Below are positions 47,274 through 60,177 of a stretch of DNA of 64,000 bases, one piece after another. The DNA lies in the NCBI GenBank assembly GCA_022225965.2, contig JAKJXP020000040.1, forward strand, positions 62,001 through 126,000, in the 5' to 3' direction. Origin of the DNA: Diatrype stigma (Eukaryota; Ascomycota; Sordariomycetes; Xylariales; Diatrypaceae). Each line of letters opens with the position of its first letter. The first letter of the stretch is position 1. A program made the translations under genes and the position numbers. Below the pieces are notes generated by a model that saw only the letters and a list, made by a program, of their open reading frames with translations, did not search any database and was not told where the DNA came from.

Positions 47274-49616
47274 AGTGTCTTGGAAAGAAAGACCAAATTA
47301 AAGGTAAAGCAACGGGATTTTCAGGTGAAGGGTTTGGTTGGTTATTAATACCAGCAACGATTCCAGGGAACAGTGTCTGAGGAAGCAGAAGTATCACAAA
47401 TCAAGCATTACTGGATGTTGTTGATAAAGAGGTTATAAGATACTCTAGCATGGAGATATCGCTAAGGATGCCACTTGGAAAGAGGCAAACTACTCTGGGG
47501 TTTTATGTTTGAACATATGACTCCTCGCAGCCTCGATAATAAAGCAATTCTGGAATGCGGATGCTTCCAAGCTACGTCGATTACCAGCAATACCAGGCGG
47601 TTTGACAAAGGGGGTCTTAGCACGTTGGCTTACCATTTATTTGTCCGAGTCAATGAGTATTCCTAGCTGATGGGGACATCAAGCCGGCGAGTGTGACTAC
47701 GAGGCTGATTCAATAACGAACCTGCGCTTTGAGATGGTAGTTTCCTAGGCTTGAGCTTGCTTGTTCAAGCAAGATCGTAAGAGCTTAGGAGAATGGGCGT
47801 TACGGAATCGATGCGCAACAAAATGTCATCGCCCCTGATCCGCGATCCACCACCGCGAAAGGCGCTTGTAACGACTGCATGTGCTGGTAAAGGCAACCCG
47901 GCCCCGTGTTCCATGAGCCATGTTTCCTCATCGGCCCGTCGCATATCTCCGACGGATCACGGCAATCCAAGCATAATTTCCACATGCTTGTCAGCGGTTG
48001 CCACGGCCGACGGTTGGCTCCTTTGGGCACGTTCTTGAATACGTCAGTATCGTTATTGAGGAGCTGTCCCAGACATCGTGGCACGGAGCCGAGCCCGCCG
48101 CTTTGTTCTGGTGGTATGTGTCACGAAACACAGCATGTATTCCTTGTCCCAGTTGCTGGCGGTACTACGATGTTCATGCGCTGAAGACCGCCCGTGTGAC
48201 TCGGGGATCCATTATTGATGCGCTGAACATACCATTGACAGCCTGGCGGTCTATATGGTTTGATACAGCGTTATCTCAAAGGGGAGGTCATTCGTATGGG
48301 ATCTAGCACCTTTATCAACGCACAGTGTTCTTGGCTGTAGCTGCGGTACGTGGCCAACAAAGCAAAACTCTTTAAATAGTAACAAACTTGTCTTGCTATC
48401 ACGATAGATATAGCAGTCAAAGATTGAAGTAAAAGTATAGCCATAGTCAAATGGATTAAATGAAAGTCACATATGGGGTTTACCAGGCTATCAGTCTATC
48501 TTGTATGATCCTGCGACTAAGACATTTCAGGGGTTTCCCGGATCACTCGATGGTATTGCTATCAGGACGAGCCATAAATACAGCTTATGTGGAAATGTAT
48601 ACCTTTGTAAGCATATTAAGGACCTCTATAGGAATTATGAAAATTGTGGCTGGCTCAGAAGCCCATGGCGCTCATATAATTGTTGCCTTCATGGCCACCT
48701 ACCTGAAGGGCTCAAGTCTTGCTTTCCAGAGGAAGTCTCTTTAATCAATGTCTGAACTGACATCGCATAGTGCTTATCACTAGACCTGATAGCTCCGTAT
48801 GTGCTGAACGGGTGGCCCTTTATCAAGCAACGGGGCTATCGATATATGGAAGTGGCATTTCTCAACGGCGCAATATTCTTTTTCACGGCTTGTCTACCAA
48901 CTCCCTCGACAATAGGCCGAGTGTAACATTTCTATGCTCCAAGACAAAGAAGCTGTTGGAAAATCTCTTCGGAGTATTCCTATGTCGTCGGGTTGACGGA
49001 GTGGCTAAGACATCGAGAGAAAGATCTCACGCTTGAGACACACAGCTTATCGACTACCGCCCTCGGCGAAGTGAAAATAATGTTTATCAGTGTTGTTCAT
49101 CGGTGGATTTTTTGGGAGCGGCAGGAGCGGCACTATTCCAGCTGAGTCCAACCCATTTGGCCATCACAGTATACGAAAAAGTCACAGGTTGTACTAGAAG
49201 CGTCAATTCTCTTGAGCAAACAATAGCACACTCAATGATACCACGCCGTGTGGCGCAGAACCCGCCTTATAGGGGCGGTCATCGGACTTTAAAGCAGTGG
49301 AGAAGGGGAAAGCCAGTCAAGCAAGCCTTGTTATTGTCACACAACATGTCTAAATGGGAACCAGTACAACGTGTGATGATATCATCACAAACCCCTTAGT
49401 CCAATATGTCGTCAAAGGGTCGGACCACTATCATGGGCTCGAGCGGCTAAACAACGTGAGATATTGGTCTATTGTCTTTTCGCTATCTAGCATCGTCATC
49501 ACACCATGCCTCCCACAAGTCCACCGTGCCAACGAAGCTCTTCTTTGGCTTCTCTCTCGTAGAGTGTAATGTAGGCGCTCACGCTGCCTGGTGTGACCCC
49601 GGGTATATGCAGCCTA
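47274..49616. other. Spacer upstream of tyrosinase with unassigned short frames
   Basis: 2.3 kb. Frames of 80-100 codons (47793-48038, 47998-48306, 48460-48755, 49103-49399) show no motif and overlap frames on the other strand. A perfect hairpin (CTTGCTTG-TT-CAAGCAAG) lies at 47756-47773. Probably non-coding or decayed coding sequence. Confidence 0.55.
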
Positions 49617-50732
49617 TCACAACCTCTGTTCTACTATCAACAGGTCCTTGAAGCCGTCTACCATCTGCTTAGTTTGTTCGGGCGTTGGCCTAGGAAGCGG
49701 CCTTCTCGCATATCCCCCGTACCCCTTGAACGCCTGGAGACCCGCCTTGACCCCCACCACGCCCCCCTGGATTGCAGCCCAGTCGCCCAGCGATACGAGG
49801 TCTTGAAGCTTCATTGCTTCGTCCAACCGGCCGGCTCGGTATAATTCGATAATTTTCACGCATGCCTTGGGCACCACATTGGCGAGGCCGGCGATCATGC
49901 CGTGGCCTCCTGCAACGAGCGACTGCATAGCGAAGTCTGCGGAGCCTGCCAGGACGAGGAACTTTGGCTTGTCGTGGTCGTAGTTCTTCGTCATCTTCCG
50001 CGCCGCCGTCGCCACGCGGTTCAGCTTGCCGGTGTTACCGCAGGTGAGCTTGACCCCGGCGATGTTGGCGTGCTGCGCGAGCTTCGAGACCACAGTGGAG
50101 GAAAGGTCCCCGCCATTGACCGCCGCCGGGTAGTTGTAGATGATGAGCGGTATCGGCGATGCATCGGCAACTTCCGTGAAGTAGTCTATGATGGTTCCCG
50201 ATGCGGGCGTAAACATGCCGGCGTAGTAGGATGGGGGCAGGACCAGGGCGTAGTCCCCACCAGCTTTCCGCGCCTCGCGGCAGTATTCGATAGTCTCACG
50301 GGTACTCTGCGAGCCGCAGCCGACGATGATGGGCATGTGCGAGAAGCCTGCCTCGTTCAAGGCTTTCCGGGTGGTGAAAGTGACCAGCTGTCGCTCGACG
50401 TGTGTAAGATGAACCGCCTCGCCGTTAGAGCCCTGTGTTGCTAGCCCCGTAACTCCGGCACGCGCAAGTTGCACCGCATGGTGGGCGATAGCACTAGTGT
50501 CTAGATCCTCGGTTTCCTCGTCGAAGAAGACTAGTGTTGGAACATAGACACCGGGAACAAGGGGTCGCTTCAAGTGGAAGTCGTCCTTCATGGAGAGTGT
50601 CTCTAAAGATTGGCTTAAGGATGGTAGAGATACGCCCTGGGTGAAGTCTGGGGTGTCTGGACGGGATGAGGTCCTCTGGACGCCATTACTGAAGCTTCCA
50701 ACCGGAGGTGGGCTGTCAAGATGAGGTGCCAT
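49617..50732 (-). CDS. Dihydrodipicolinate synthase-family aldolase/lyase
   Basis: Class I pyruvate-dependent aldolase of the DapA/NAL family. Fungi lack the diaminopimelate lysine route, so the role is probably in sugar-acid or hydroxyproline breakdown (4-hydroxy-2-oxoglutarate or 2-keto-3-deoxy-galactonate aldolase type). Single exon, 371 aa. A Ser/Pro-rich leader of about 55 residues precedes the barrel, which starts at LVPGVYVPTLVFFDEETEDLD. Active-site motifs: GLATQGSNGEAVHL (a Gly-Ser/Asn-Gly-Glu version of the GTTGE loop), IIYNYPAAVNG with the catalytic Tyr, and the Schiff-base Lys in AGVKLTCGN. FLVLAGSADFAMQSLVAGGHG and GMIAGLANVVP complete the family signature. Substrate cannot be fixed from sequence. 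A 5.3-kb gene-empty tract lies upstream. Confidence 0.92.
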   Translation of the reverse strand: MAPHLDSPPPVGSFSNGVQRTSSRPDTPDFTQGVSLPSLSQSLETLSMKDDFHLKRPLVPGVYVPTLVFFDEETEDLDTSAIAHHAVQLARAGVTGLATQGSNGEAVHLTHVERQLVTFTTRKALNEAGFSHMPIIVGCGSQSTRETIEYCREARKAGGDYALVLPPSYYAGMFTPASGTIIDYFTEVADASPIPLIIYNYPAAVNGGDLSSTVVSKLAQHANIAGVKLTCGNTGKLNRVATAARKMTKNYDHDKPKFLVLAGSADFAMQSLVAGGHGMIAGLANVVPKACVKIIELYRAGRLDEAMKLQDLVSLGDWAAIQGGVVGVKAGLQAFKGYGGYARRPLPRPTPEQTKQMVDGFKDLLIVEQRL

Positions 50733-53700
50733 CTTACGATATTGGAAAAGGGGGGGTTCCCAGCTTTTCCGGTGTTTGTTGTTGGTACGGTATGACTCTG
50801 AGTGATACTGAACGTGTTCACAGTGGGCTAAACCTATCGGTACCAGGATGAGAGAATGGTATTTATATGGGAGAAGATGCTGTAGCTCCAGTTAGATAAC
50901 AACACCTAGCCATATACATGAGGATGCAGACAAGGAAGGGTCGGTGTAGGCTGAACAGAACGAAGGTAAGACAAAGCGAGCGCCCAGCCTTGCTAATGGA
51001 CATTCCCGAAGATCCTCGGAGGAGAGACGCGACTGCCCTTATTCGTCAATGTTGCAGATACCTCACTGGAGCCTTTCCGCCTTTTCGTCTCTTTCTCAGT
51101 TCCCTCCTCCCGGACCACGCATAATCATGACATCCTAGTATCATAAGGCCACTCTTAAGTCGATCTTTTGTCACGCCTAGGTGCTGGCAGGACTTTATAG
51201 AGAGGGGATATTTGCGTATTGTCCACATGACGAAAACAAGGAAAACAAGGGTCATACCTGTCTAACAATGAGGTAATCTAGCCTCTGCGCAGTGGAGTGT
51301 CTCACAGGCCATGTACCTCGCAGCCGGGAACTTGGCGAAAGGAGAGAGGTTGAACCGGGTCAAGCTTCGATAGTGGGAATGTCATGTGGGGGTTTATACC
51401 AACTTTGGACTACGGAGGATGGTGTTCGGTGGTATTTGCCAGTTGATATCCCCATTGTAGGTTAATGAGATTATATCGTTTGTGTGAGGTCACCGAGGTG
51501 CTTGCATAGGTCGGCCTCTGTGCCGTGAAACTCGTCGAATGATGACCTTGAACAGCTAACCCAAGGCAGTTCCGTATACCCGTGTCAAGTAGTACGTCAC
51601 ATCGCCTGGTGAGTTTCGCATCTTTGAAGGAATGCAGACATGCATACCCAATATTGGATTTCCATCAAGCGTGGGCGACCACAGAGGCCAAAAGTGTGTA
51701 GTATACCGTGCAGAGGGAAGTTGCCTTGCATGTCGATCCGCCAGCGCCCGATACTCGGACTTTGGTACGCCTGCATAGGTACGTATAAGTGAGCAGGCTG
51801 GCATGTTAATCGTACTCATGCCAGGTATACTAGGAGCAATCACACCGTCCAAATCTTATAGCTGACACGTCCACGACAGCCACAAGGAACAGGAACGAGG
51901 AACTCCATATTATGGCGAGAGTAACACCTAGGCTGCGCGGACAAGACCCAAGGCGACCGTAACTGGGCATATTGGCGGTTGATCATTGCGCCAGCTGAGT
52001 GAGAGTTGATAGCGAAGATACACATAGCTGCCGAAGAAATCTCGGCTCAGCTATGTACCCCCCTGTTCTGATTTCATTGGCGGCCAATGTTTCAGTCCCT
52101 CGCTCTGATTAATCACCCCCTTATACGGAACGACCCTATCACTACTGTGATTGAGTCGCAGATACCCAACCGCGAGTGCTTCTTACGTCGCATATATTTT
52201 TAATCGATCATTCAACTGCAGATTCCGAAGGTTCCGCGACATGAAATATTCAAGTGGCGACGCTTGAAGTGACGATACCTAGTACAGGCCCACAAAGTAT
52301 ATACTCACCAGTTGGTCTCCTACCGCCAAGAGTGTGGTGTATTCAGGGGACCGCCGAAGGCATGAACAAGGCTGGAACATATCATATATCATCTCATAGC
52401 CGTGGCGTACATACGCCACGATCCGAGCAAGCCGAGATAGGAGCTAAAATGGATCAAGCCGTATTTGGCAGCGGTCGACTCCTTTCGAAAGGGGTAGTAG
52501 TACGAATTACCAATAGCATTCGGCTCACAGTTGCTAGGGGATGCTGATAAGACGATTGTGACTGACCGTCAAACTGCTATATGGCCCACGTGGTCGAAAT
52601 GGCATACAGGGTTATCTGGTGGTTGGTATTTGGCAATCCCCTCGCTGTAGGATTAGACGATGGCCCCTCCCCCTGGCCCCCCAAAAGCCTAGGTACCTGC
52701 CTACTGACACACACAGAGGCTTCATATGTACGACAACGTCGGGATTAATTTAACACAATCGTATATCTAACAACCTGTCACGGTTCGCTTTAAACAGCAT
52801 GCCCATCAACTGACCTATCTCGAGCCCCTTCCTCTTAGCCTAGTATTCTCATCAGAGGCCTGCAGGTATCCGTTTCACATGCGATGGAACAGGTAGTTCC
52901 AATAGTCAAGCCTGCCGCCAATGGCAGACTCTAGGTACCGCCTTTCCCCCCTTATATCTTGCGAGCCACCCTGTGCCTGGCTGATCAGGGACTACCCAGT
53001 CATAGCTGAGATAGAAGGTTCGGATCAGAGTTCCGAGCAGCACGGAGGATATATTGCATTGGTATAGTTGCCCCGCATGACAAATGCTGAAGACGGCATG
53101 GGGAGTGAGTTCAATACAGTTACCTCCCTGTCGACTTGCGGGGTAGGTAGTAGGTAAGAGCATAGCATCAGAGCATTAACTTGACAGATACTATGTAAAC
53201 TACAATAGTAGCATGATAAGTATATCGGGCTCTGTCTCCGATTCCCTTAGATAATTTTAGTGCAAATCGTTGTTATCTACTCCTTGGGAGGATCTATAGG
53301 TGACTAACATCAATGATAGTGAAGCACCTCAACCTGCCATCCACTTGTAGGTTAGGATCTGCACCATGTGAGTGGACGGATAGATAGACTGTGAGTTAAA
53401 CACATGGACCCTGGGCGTAATAACTCCTTTCGATTGTATTCATTCCGCGGTAATACAGCAATTCGCGGGGTAGTTCGTTGATGATGTTGATGCCCAACCA
53501 CTAAAGCACGGCCGAACGGCGACTATACTACCTAGGTACTGAAGTGGTTGCCCTTCTTGCCCGATTGCATAGGGTATGATGGTGAATGACATAACTTAAA
53601 TGACATGTAATACTGGATGTAGTTCAATGTGAAGTTGCTATAGTCGAAGCTACCTACCTAACTTTGTCTTTTACGCCCGTCCAACTAATCAACTTCTGAC

Positions 53701-56014
53701 CACACAGATCCATACTACCTGCTTACCTACAGCCACGTAACATACGTTATATCTGATCGCGTGACAGAGGCGAATGTTGCATCAAATAGCACCGCTCTGC
53801 TGATGGCATGTCTTGTGCTGACTAGCATTAGGGTAGTAAGGGGCCGATCCGTAGACAGCGATGACGATTTCCGACAGGCCGGAACCTCCTATACTAGATA
53901 TACTAGAATCGTTCGTTCACTTACGGTATGCAGGAAAGCTCAGACTACCCCCACTTCCAATCGACAATAGATGGGGTTTGGGGGCTCGCGGAGCCCTGAG
54001 GCGGAACCAGTATAGCAAGGAGTTATTATCTCCTGTATACGAACGGCCGGTCGTTATGACGGACAGACACCTAGGCAAAATGCAAGTCATAGGAAAATTT
54101 CCGCATTAGTCACCAATATATACCTACAGCCTACATGCACCATCAGTCCGGTGTATGGCACGTAAACAGTTCTGACAGCTGCAAGTGCATGCCATACCTA
54201 GGGAGGTGTGTAGTCATTATCACGCTTCAACATCACCCAGGAGGGAGGGAGGGGGGACCTGTCCAGTGGCGTCATTTCCGGTACCGCGTTTCAACGCATA
54301 CCATGGGCCGAATAAAGGAGGGACCTTAGTCATCCGGGCCTCTCTGGGTTGAGTAACTAAGGCCTCTGCGCCTTGACAAATTGCCTCCCGGCCACCACGT
54401 GGGTTTTTCTACCGTAACATTGCATGCCCAGACATACGTGTATAACTGCAGCCAAGCGGTAATAAGCAGTGATCTATACGAGGGGCATCGCAGTTCCTCA
54501 TGAACAATGACAACACTTCGTACGATCAGGCATATGATTGATGCAGGCGTGGTGCGTCTGCTGCTATGAGGTGACGGGTAGGTAGTACTAACAACGGTCC
54601 CTGAGCCTCGCCCCCTTTCCGTTACTAAGCCATTATTTTCTTGCAAGGCGAGAGGCCAATGCTCCTCTCTTGCATGTCATATGCCGCTGCCCATGCCGGC
54701 TTAGCCTAACGAGATGGCTCATAGCTATGATCGTGCAGTAACGACGGTTCAGTGCATGCCTGCGAGGAGACTAGATGGTGATGCTCAAGGCATGGGGCGT
54801 GTCTCACTCGGGAGTTATGACCCTGACACGAAGCCCGAGTTGTCTTTGGGCAGCTGCTGCAGATTGGGCCTCTACAGAGAGTGAGCATACCGCGACGGGG
54901 CGTCTACATGAAGCCCGGGGATACACACCACACAGCTGGTGTGGTATCTGTGTGTTGGAATGAGCAGAGCCTCATCTTGATCACCTGCTATACTAGGGCA
55001 ACGTGTCCATGTCTATCGGACCAAGTACCGGTTTTGCTATCTCCGCTAATGTAGTTGCAGCATGCAGCTCTGACATCTGCTGATGACTGTGTAGATATAC
55101 TACCCAATGGATCTCCTGCTTCCTCCAGGATCACCGTTGTCTTGGATGGTTGGCTTTCGATATGTCTTCTTAGGCCACCTTGGAATCGGGATGCCTGTCA
55201 CTGCATTCCTACACCGCCAGGACAATATCGCCATGGTCTGCCAAAGCCCGGCCCTGAAGATGCATCTAGATCATGAAGACACCACTGGGATCGGAGGCCA
55301 GCCAAACCGACCGTCTTCCCAAGCTGCCAAGGTAACCGTGGATGCCGTGATTGCAACGAACTGCGAGATCTTCTCCATCGCTTCCACATGCGGTCTCTAC
55401 CTTGTGAGACTACCGTCGTTCGCCCTTTATGCCTCCCTCAAATACTGCACTTCTGTCTCGCAGACGAAATCCCCGTCATTGTTGAAACCGACCAGATACC
55501 GACCACGTTATGGTTCGTAGTTTAATGGTTGTCAACCTGTTGACTTTAGCAGGCGGCCATAGCCTCCGCTTAACAGCATTGATTAGCGCGTCGAGTTCGC
55601 GTTTTTCAGGGGCTGACAGGGTTGTCCCGGTGGTTGCACTGGCAAGCTGGCACGCTGGCACACTGGTTGATAGCTATGACGTTGCCGGCCATCAAAGCAT
55701 GGACGCTGGAAAGTCGCGACGCTCGCTGTAAATGCGTTATGTATGTATGTAAATACTTACACCTACCCAAGATAATGCAACGCGTAACTACCTACAACGA
55801 CGAATTATAGGTTTGGCCTAATCAAACGCCTGTATGTGACTTTGAACTGGTTTTCTTACAATCTTCTCCTGAATATCATCGCCTCGAATTGAATTTCGGC
55901 CAGTCCTACTGTGGTCGGAATATACATCACTCGAACACATCTTCGAGGCTTCTCGAGGAGCATCCTTAGCGCATCCCGAGCCCCCTAATGCTACTGCGAA
56001 AGCGTGGAGTCAAG
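50733..56014. other. Long gene-empty tract
   Basis: 5.3 kb, the largest spacer in the window. Only short frames occur on both strands (largest 137 codons at 55107-55520); none shows a domain, signal peptide or convincing splice structure. A short inverted repeat (ACCACAC/GTGTGGT) is at about 54928-54945. No repeats long enough to indicate a transposon were seen. Confidence 0.6.
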
Positions 56015-57449
56015 ATGCCACCACGAAAGCGCGCACGTGCGGACGCGGACTCGAGCGCGCAGCCGGGCCCGTCCAAGGGCAGGAAAAAAAGCAGGAAGGC
56101 ATCTGAGGCAGACGATAGTTGCGAAGAGGGGTGCGAATGTGCCCACGAAGACTTGGAGAAACGCGCTCCTTATGAGTATTACTGCTTCCAGCGTCCGTTC
56201 TACGATTTTGAGAAGGAGAAGCAGGACGGCGACGAGGAGCTTGATGAAGATGACATCGGAGAGATGTACAACGCCGAGGTGGCGGATGCCAAAGATCATC
56301 CTGGCGCCAAGCCTGCTGCTGACTATCCCGACTACAAATGGATCTCCATGTGGAAATCTTGGACGAACTTCTGCGATCTGAAAAAGTTTGCCTTTTATAC
56401 ATGCCCGGATGCGTTTGACATGTATATCTATAATGACTTCAATGGATATGGAATACAAGAGTTGGTCCAGAACACGGTACGTAATGCTTGAGGCAGTGTC
56501 GTGGCCTCGGGTTTGCTTTGGTCGTACGATGTTAGTATCTCATAAACATGGTGTTAACGTGAACAGCTTATCAATTTCGATAAAGAGTTCAAGAAGAAGA
56601 AGACGGGTAATGATGACCGTTTGAACGAGATGTGGTGTATCGCCTCTTCTTTTGTCCATTGGCTTCTGCAAGATCACCAGATGGCCTGGCATAGTTCGTT
56701 GCCCCTATTAACTTGCTAGATTGCCAGAGGCTAATCGTTGTACCAGTGATTGATGATGGCGATCTCTTCAACGAGACTATTGAAATCATCGGTCTGATGT
56801 TTGTTACGATGCTCAACGAGCTTGACCTCGCCGATTTACTCAAGTCCGACCCTCGCATCAAAGATCTGGGTTTAGTAATGGCATGCTATCTCCACTGGTC
56901 AGAGGCAGAGGGGTCCTATGGCAGCGAGGAATATACTTTTTGTGAGCTGGTCATTGCCTATGCTAGGAAAGCTGGCATCGAACTCGAAAACACTGGCCCC
57001 TATGTAATCAAAGAGGTTCTCGAAAATGAGGATAATGATGTCGAGCCGCTCCCAGGTAAGGCGAAGGCCGACAGATGGTCGTGGAAGAAGAAGGTTAGTG
57101 CTATCCAGAACATCAGCTGTTTCCGTCATGTGCTAATAGTCTAAACCCAGTTCAATGCGTTCAAGAACGACCGCGAGATCACCTTTGGAGAGAAATACAA
57201 CATCCTCAAGATGTCTCGTAAGGAACGCGCTAGTTACGCATTCAACAAGAAGGATCCTTTCAAGGATCTTTCCGATAAAGATTTGAGGGAGGGCGTTATC
57301 AGTAAGTGATCCTGACATCTTCATCCTACACCCAATTCGATCTAGAATACAGCAATCGAAAATCGGAACGACGAGGCCCCTTCGTATTTGAGAGCTCAGT
57401 ACTGGTGGTCACCATTGCTAATACCCCTATTTCTATAGTGCCTGCGTGA
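56015..57449 (+). CDS. Hypothetical lysine- and acid-rich fungal protein
   Basis: No family recognised. Exons 56015-56476, 56567-56693, 56747-57093, 57151-57301 and 57439-57449; 365 aa. If the last intron is not spliced, the protein ends three residues after REGVI at 57309. The starting MPPRKRARADADSS and GRKKSRK look like a nuclear localisation signal; an acidic stretch follows (DGDEELDEDDIGEM). The remainder is helical with many aromatics: DYKWISMWKSWTNFCDLKKF, MWCIASSFVHWLLQD, and DLFNETIEIIGLMFVTMLNE with DLADLL. The C-terminal part has RKERASYAFNKKDPFKDLSDKDLREGVI. An upstream in-frame ATG at 55988 would add nine residues. Introns are 53-137 bp with canonical GT/AG and CTAAT branches, so this is a real spliced gene despite the lack of homology. 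Confidence 0.78.
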
Positions 57450-58540
57450 AGGTGTACCATTATGGAGTGGAGCCTACAGCCAATGTCCAGCTCATATTTC
57501 AAAGGAGTCGCTGTACGAATAGCTCGTTGGGAGACGGAAGGAATCGTGTGCTCAAAGCTATATGGGAAAACCTCCAGGAGCAAGAGTAGCTGCCCATCAA
57601 ACCTGTAGATACTTATGAATGCTTATGATAGCTATTCGAACCCTTGCGAGGTTCTATATCACGCAAGATAATGATGAAAGATCGTCTAGTCAATTATCAT
57701 CCTGCCGCTATCTTGACTGTCTTAGCGACACGGGTGACTTCACGATCTGTTAACTTACCAATGCAAGAGTCTATATCGCCATGGGCAGTCAAATAATCAA
57801 AGCAGTCTGGGGGTCCATCACTAGCGCAGACTGAAGCGAGTCTTAGAATGTTCGAAGTAGATTCTATTAGTGGAGCTGAAATCCTCAGGAACCGGGGTTG
57901 GTGGTTTCCGCCAACCAATGCAAACCCGGCGCTTCGAAGTTCAGATTACCTGAAACGAAACGAAACGGACCTTCCGTGCCGAAAACGGATGGTGCCCGTC
58001 GCCCTGGCCCGCCTCCAGTCAAGGGACCTCCAGGACCAACGAAAGAAACTCGATGTTTCGTCCCTGCTGACGCCCTGAAGAAAGAACAAACATGCGCTGT
58101 GGTATACATGCCTAGGTATTATTAGGAAACAAATATGCTGAGTAGGGTATAATGTATTGGTGCCCCCTTCGGCCTGAATTTCTCCGCGATGGCATCGGAG
58201 GGTCTAATCAACTGTAGACCGCTACGAGAGATGAAGGGTTGCAGTGGGTAGATACGAGAGCAGAATGGGGAGGGACAACCCCAGAAAGGAGGCTGAATCA
58301 TGTGAAAGGAGGAAGCGGGAAGAGGTGTATATTAACCGCGTCCCGTCCTTGGTTGATCATATAGACTTCAGTAGTATTATTATCGCATTCTGTTATCGCT
58401 CATTACCGATAGATATCCCCTAAGATCGTCCATCCGTCCGATCGACCCGCCGCTCCGCCAGACGTCAATAGAGAGCAACTCATCTTCCGTTCGGACCGAC
58501 TGTGCTTTTTAGTCGATACTTAGTTCCCGCTGCCGAGAAT
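57450..58540. other. Spacer before the AA9 gene
   Basis: 1.1 kb. Short frames on both strands (for example 57898-58125) have no recognisable features. The right end is the AA9 promoter. Confidence 0.6.
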
Positions 58541-59535
58541 ATGAAGGTCCTCGCTGCGCTGCTCGGAGGTGCCGGCCTCGCCGCCGCCCATGGATACATC
58601 GACAACGGCACCATCGACGGCCAGTTCTACACGTTCTACCAGGTGAGCATCCATCCCATCTCCAACCGTGAGCTATATATACATCATTACTGGACTGGAG
58701 TTGGCTTTATATCGAGGTGCATTGCTAACATGTGAGATTGTAGATCAACTCAGATCCGTATACTGAGCCAAGAGTACGTTGTTCACCCACATTTTGAGTT
58801 TGGCTTGTCCTTTTGGATACCCGAATCTCTTCCCATGAGACATCCTATCTCTCCTTACCTCATGCATGCATGCATGGTAGATGAAGAACCATATGAACTA
58901 ACACCTGCCGATCGATGCAGCCCGACCGCATCTCCCGCCCGGTCCAGGGCAACGGGCCGGTGCAGGACGTGACACTAGCGGACCTGCAGTGCGGCGGGTA
59001 CACGGAGGGCGGGGTCGTGGGCTCGGAGCCGGCGAAGCTGCACGCGCCGGCGGCGGCGGGGTCGACGAACGCGCTGCACTGGACGCTGTGGCCGGACACG
59101 CACATGGGCCCGGTGATCACGTACATGGCGCGGTGCCCGGACGCGGGGTGCCAGGACTACATGCCGGGGGACGCGGCGGTGTGGTTCAAGATCAAGGAGG
59201 ACGGGCGGCAGGGGACGAGCGACGTGTGGGGCGACGCCGTGCTCAAGACGGCGCCCAACGGCGGCTACGAGTACACGGTCCCGAGCTGCCTCAAGCCGGG
59301 CTACTACCTCGTCCGCAACGAGATCATCGCCCTCCACGCCGCCTGGGAGTACCCCGGCGCCCAGTTCTACCCGGGCTGCCACCAGCTCCAGGTCACGGGG
59401 TCCGGCTCCACCGTCCCCTCCGAGAACCTCGTCGCCTTCCCCGGCGCCTACTCTCCCACCGACCCCGGCATCGTCTACGACGCTTACAAGGCGACGGAAT
59501 ACACCATCCCCGGCCCGCCCGTCTTCACTTGCTAG
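58541..59535 (+). CDS. AA9 lytic polysaccharide monooxygenase
   Basis: Secreted copper enzyme that oxidatively cleaves cellulose or related glucans. Exons 58541-58642, 58744-58773 (30 bp only) and 58921-59535; 248 aa. The signal peptide ends at Ala16, so the mature protein starts with His17 in HGYIDN, the amino-terminal His of the copper histidine brace. The second brace ligand is H105 in WPDTHMGP, and the axial Tyr is Y194 in GAQFYPGC; H183 and Q192 of the usual H-x8-Q-x-Y set are present. The micro-exon encodes INSDPYTEPR, which joins PDRISRPVQGNGPV, the family signature. No cellulose-binding module or GPI signal follows, so it is a stand-alone catalytic domain. Four or more Cys suggest the usual disulphides. 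Confidence 0.95.
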
Positions 59536-60177
59536 GCAAGCCTCGACTTGTGCGCGGCGTGTAGGTATACCGAGCTGGAAACGAAGGGAGGTATGTGCCG
59601 ATGAGATGGATGGTGTTATCTCGGGCTTCGTAAGCCGTCATTGGGAACGGCATGATATCATTATTAGTCATGAGATATTACACCGATTGGCCTCCTATAC
59701 TTTAGTGGTTCATGGTGAATAGTCATTAGATCCATTTTCGTTGAATATATCCTACCAAACTCGATGGTAATCATACGTAAGGGGATGGAGACGCCCGGCA
59801 TATATAGATACAGTCGGCCAAGAAACCACGGCAGGTAGGCTTTTCAATTTGAGGTTATCTTCGGGGCGCTGAGAGCCAATCCGATCATAGATAGGGCTAT
59901 CGATAAAATCGCCATGCTCTGGTTTGAATCCGAGGAGAAGTCGGCTTCATTGACGTACATGTGAAATGGTAGAGCGGAACTGTAAGCTACCTGATAAGAA
60001 ACACTGTGGATCTTACTGGCGGGGTATGGTTCTATTTCTTGGAGGAGAATGGCGATGAGCGATAACGGAGACGGAGAACACAGCTCACAGCGGGAAGATA
60101 TAACCCTTCAAAGGCCAACATTCGCAATCGGGAGTGTAGGCGACGACAAGACATAAAAAGAAGGACAAGGAAGAACG
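59536..60177. other. Spacer AA9 to amidase
   Basis: 640 bp, 3' region of the AA9 gene and promoter of the amidase gene. No gene seen; a small upstream exon of the amidase gene may lie here. Confidence 0.6.

Noticed and set aside
48460..48755. Two overlapping 84-94 codon frames upstream of the tyrosinase gene
   Set aside because: Different frames of the same stretch, neither with motifs; could be decayed coding sequence but not supportable.
38016..50732. Secondary metabolite or sugar-catabolism cluster linking the GH131, oxidoreductase, tyrosinase and aldolase genes
   Set aside because: No backbone synthase, no transporter or pathway regulator, mixed strands and spacers of 1-2.3 kb; the enzymes do not form a coherent pathway.
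55107..55520. 137-codon + strand frame in the long spacer
   Set aside because: No domain, signal peptide or splice context, and frames on the other strand overlap it.
59920..59945. tRNA-like GGTTTGAATCC sequence
   Set aside because: No matching D-arm, anticodon arm or acceptor stem around it; no other box B-like site had a plausible cloverleaf either.
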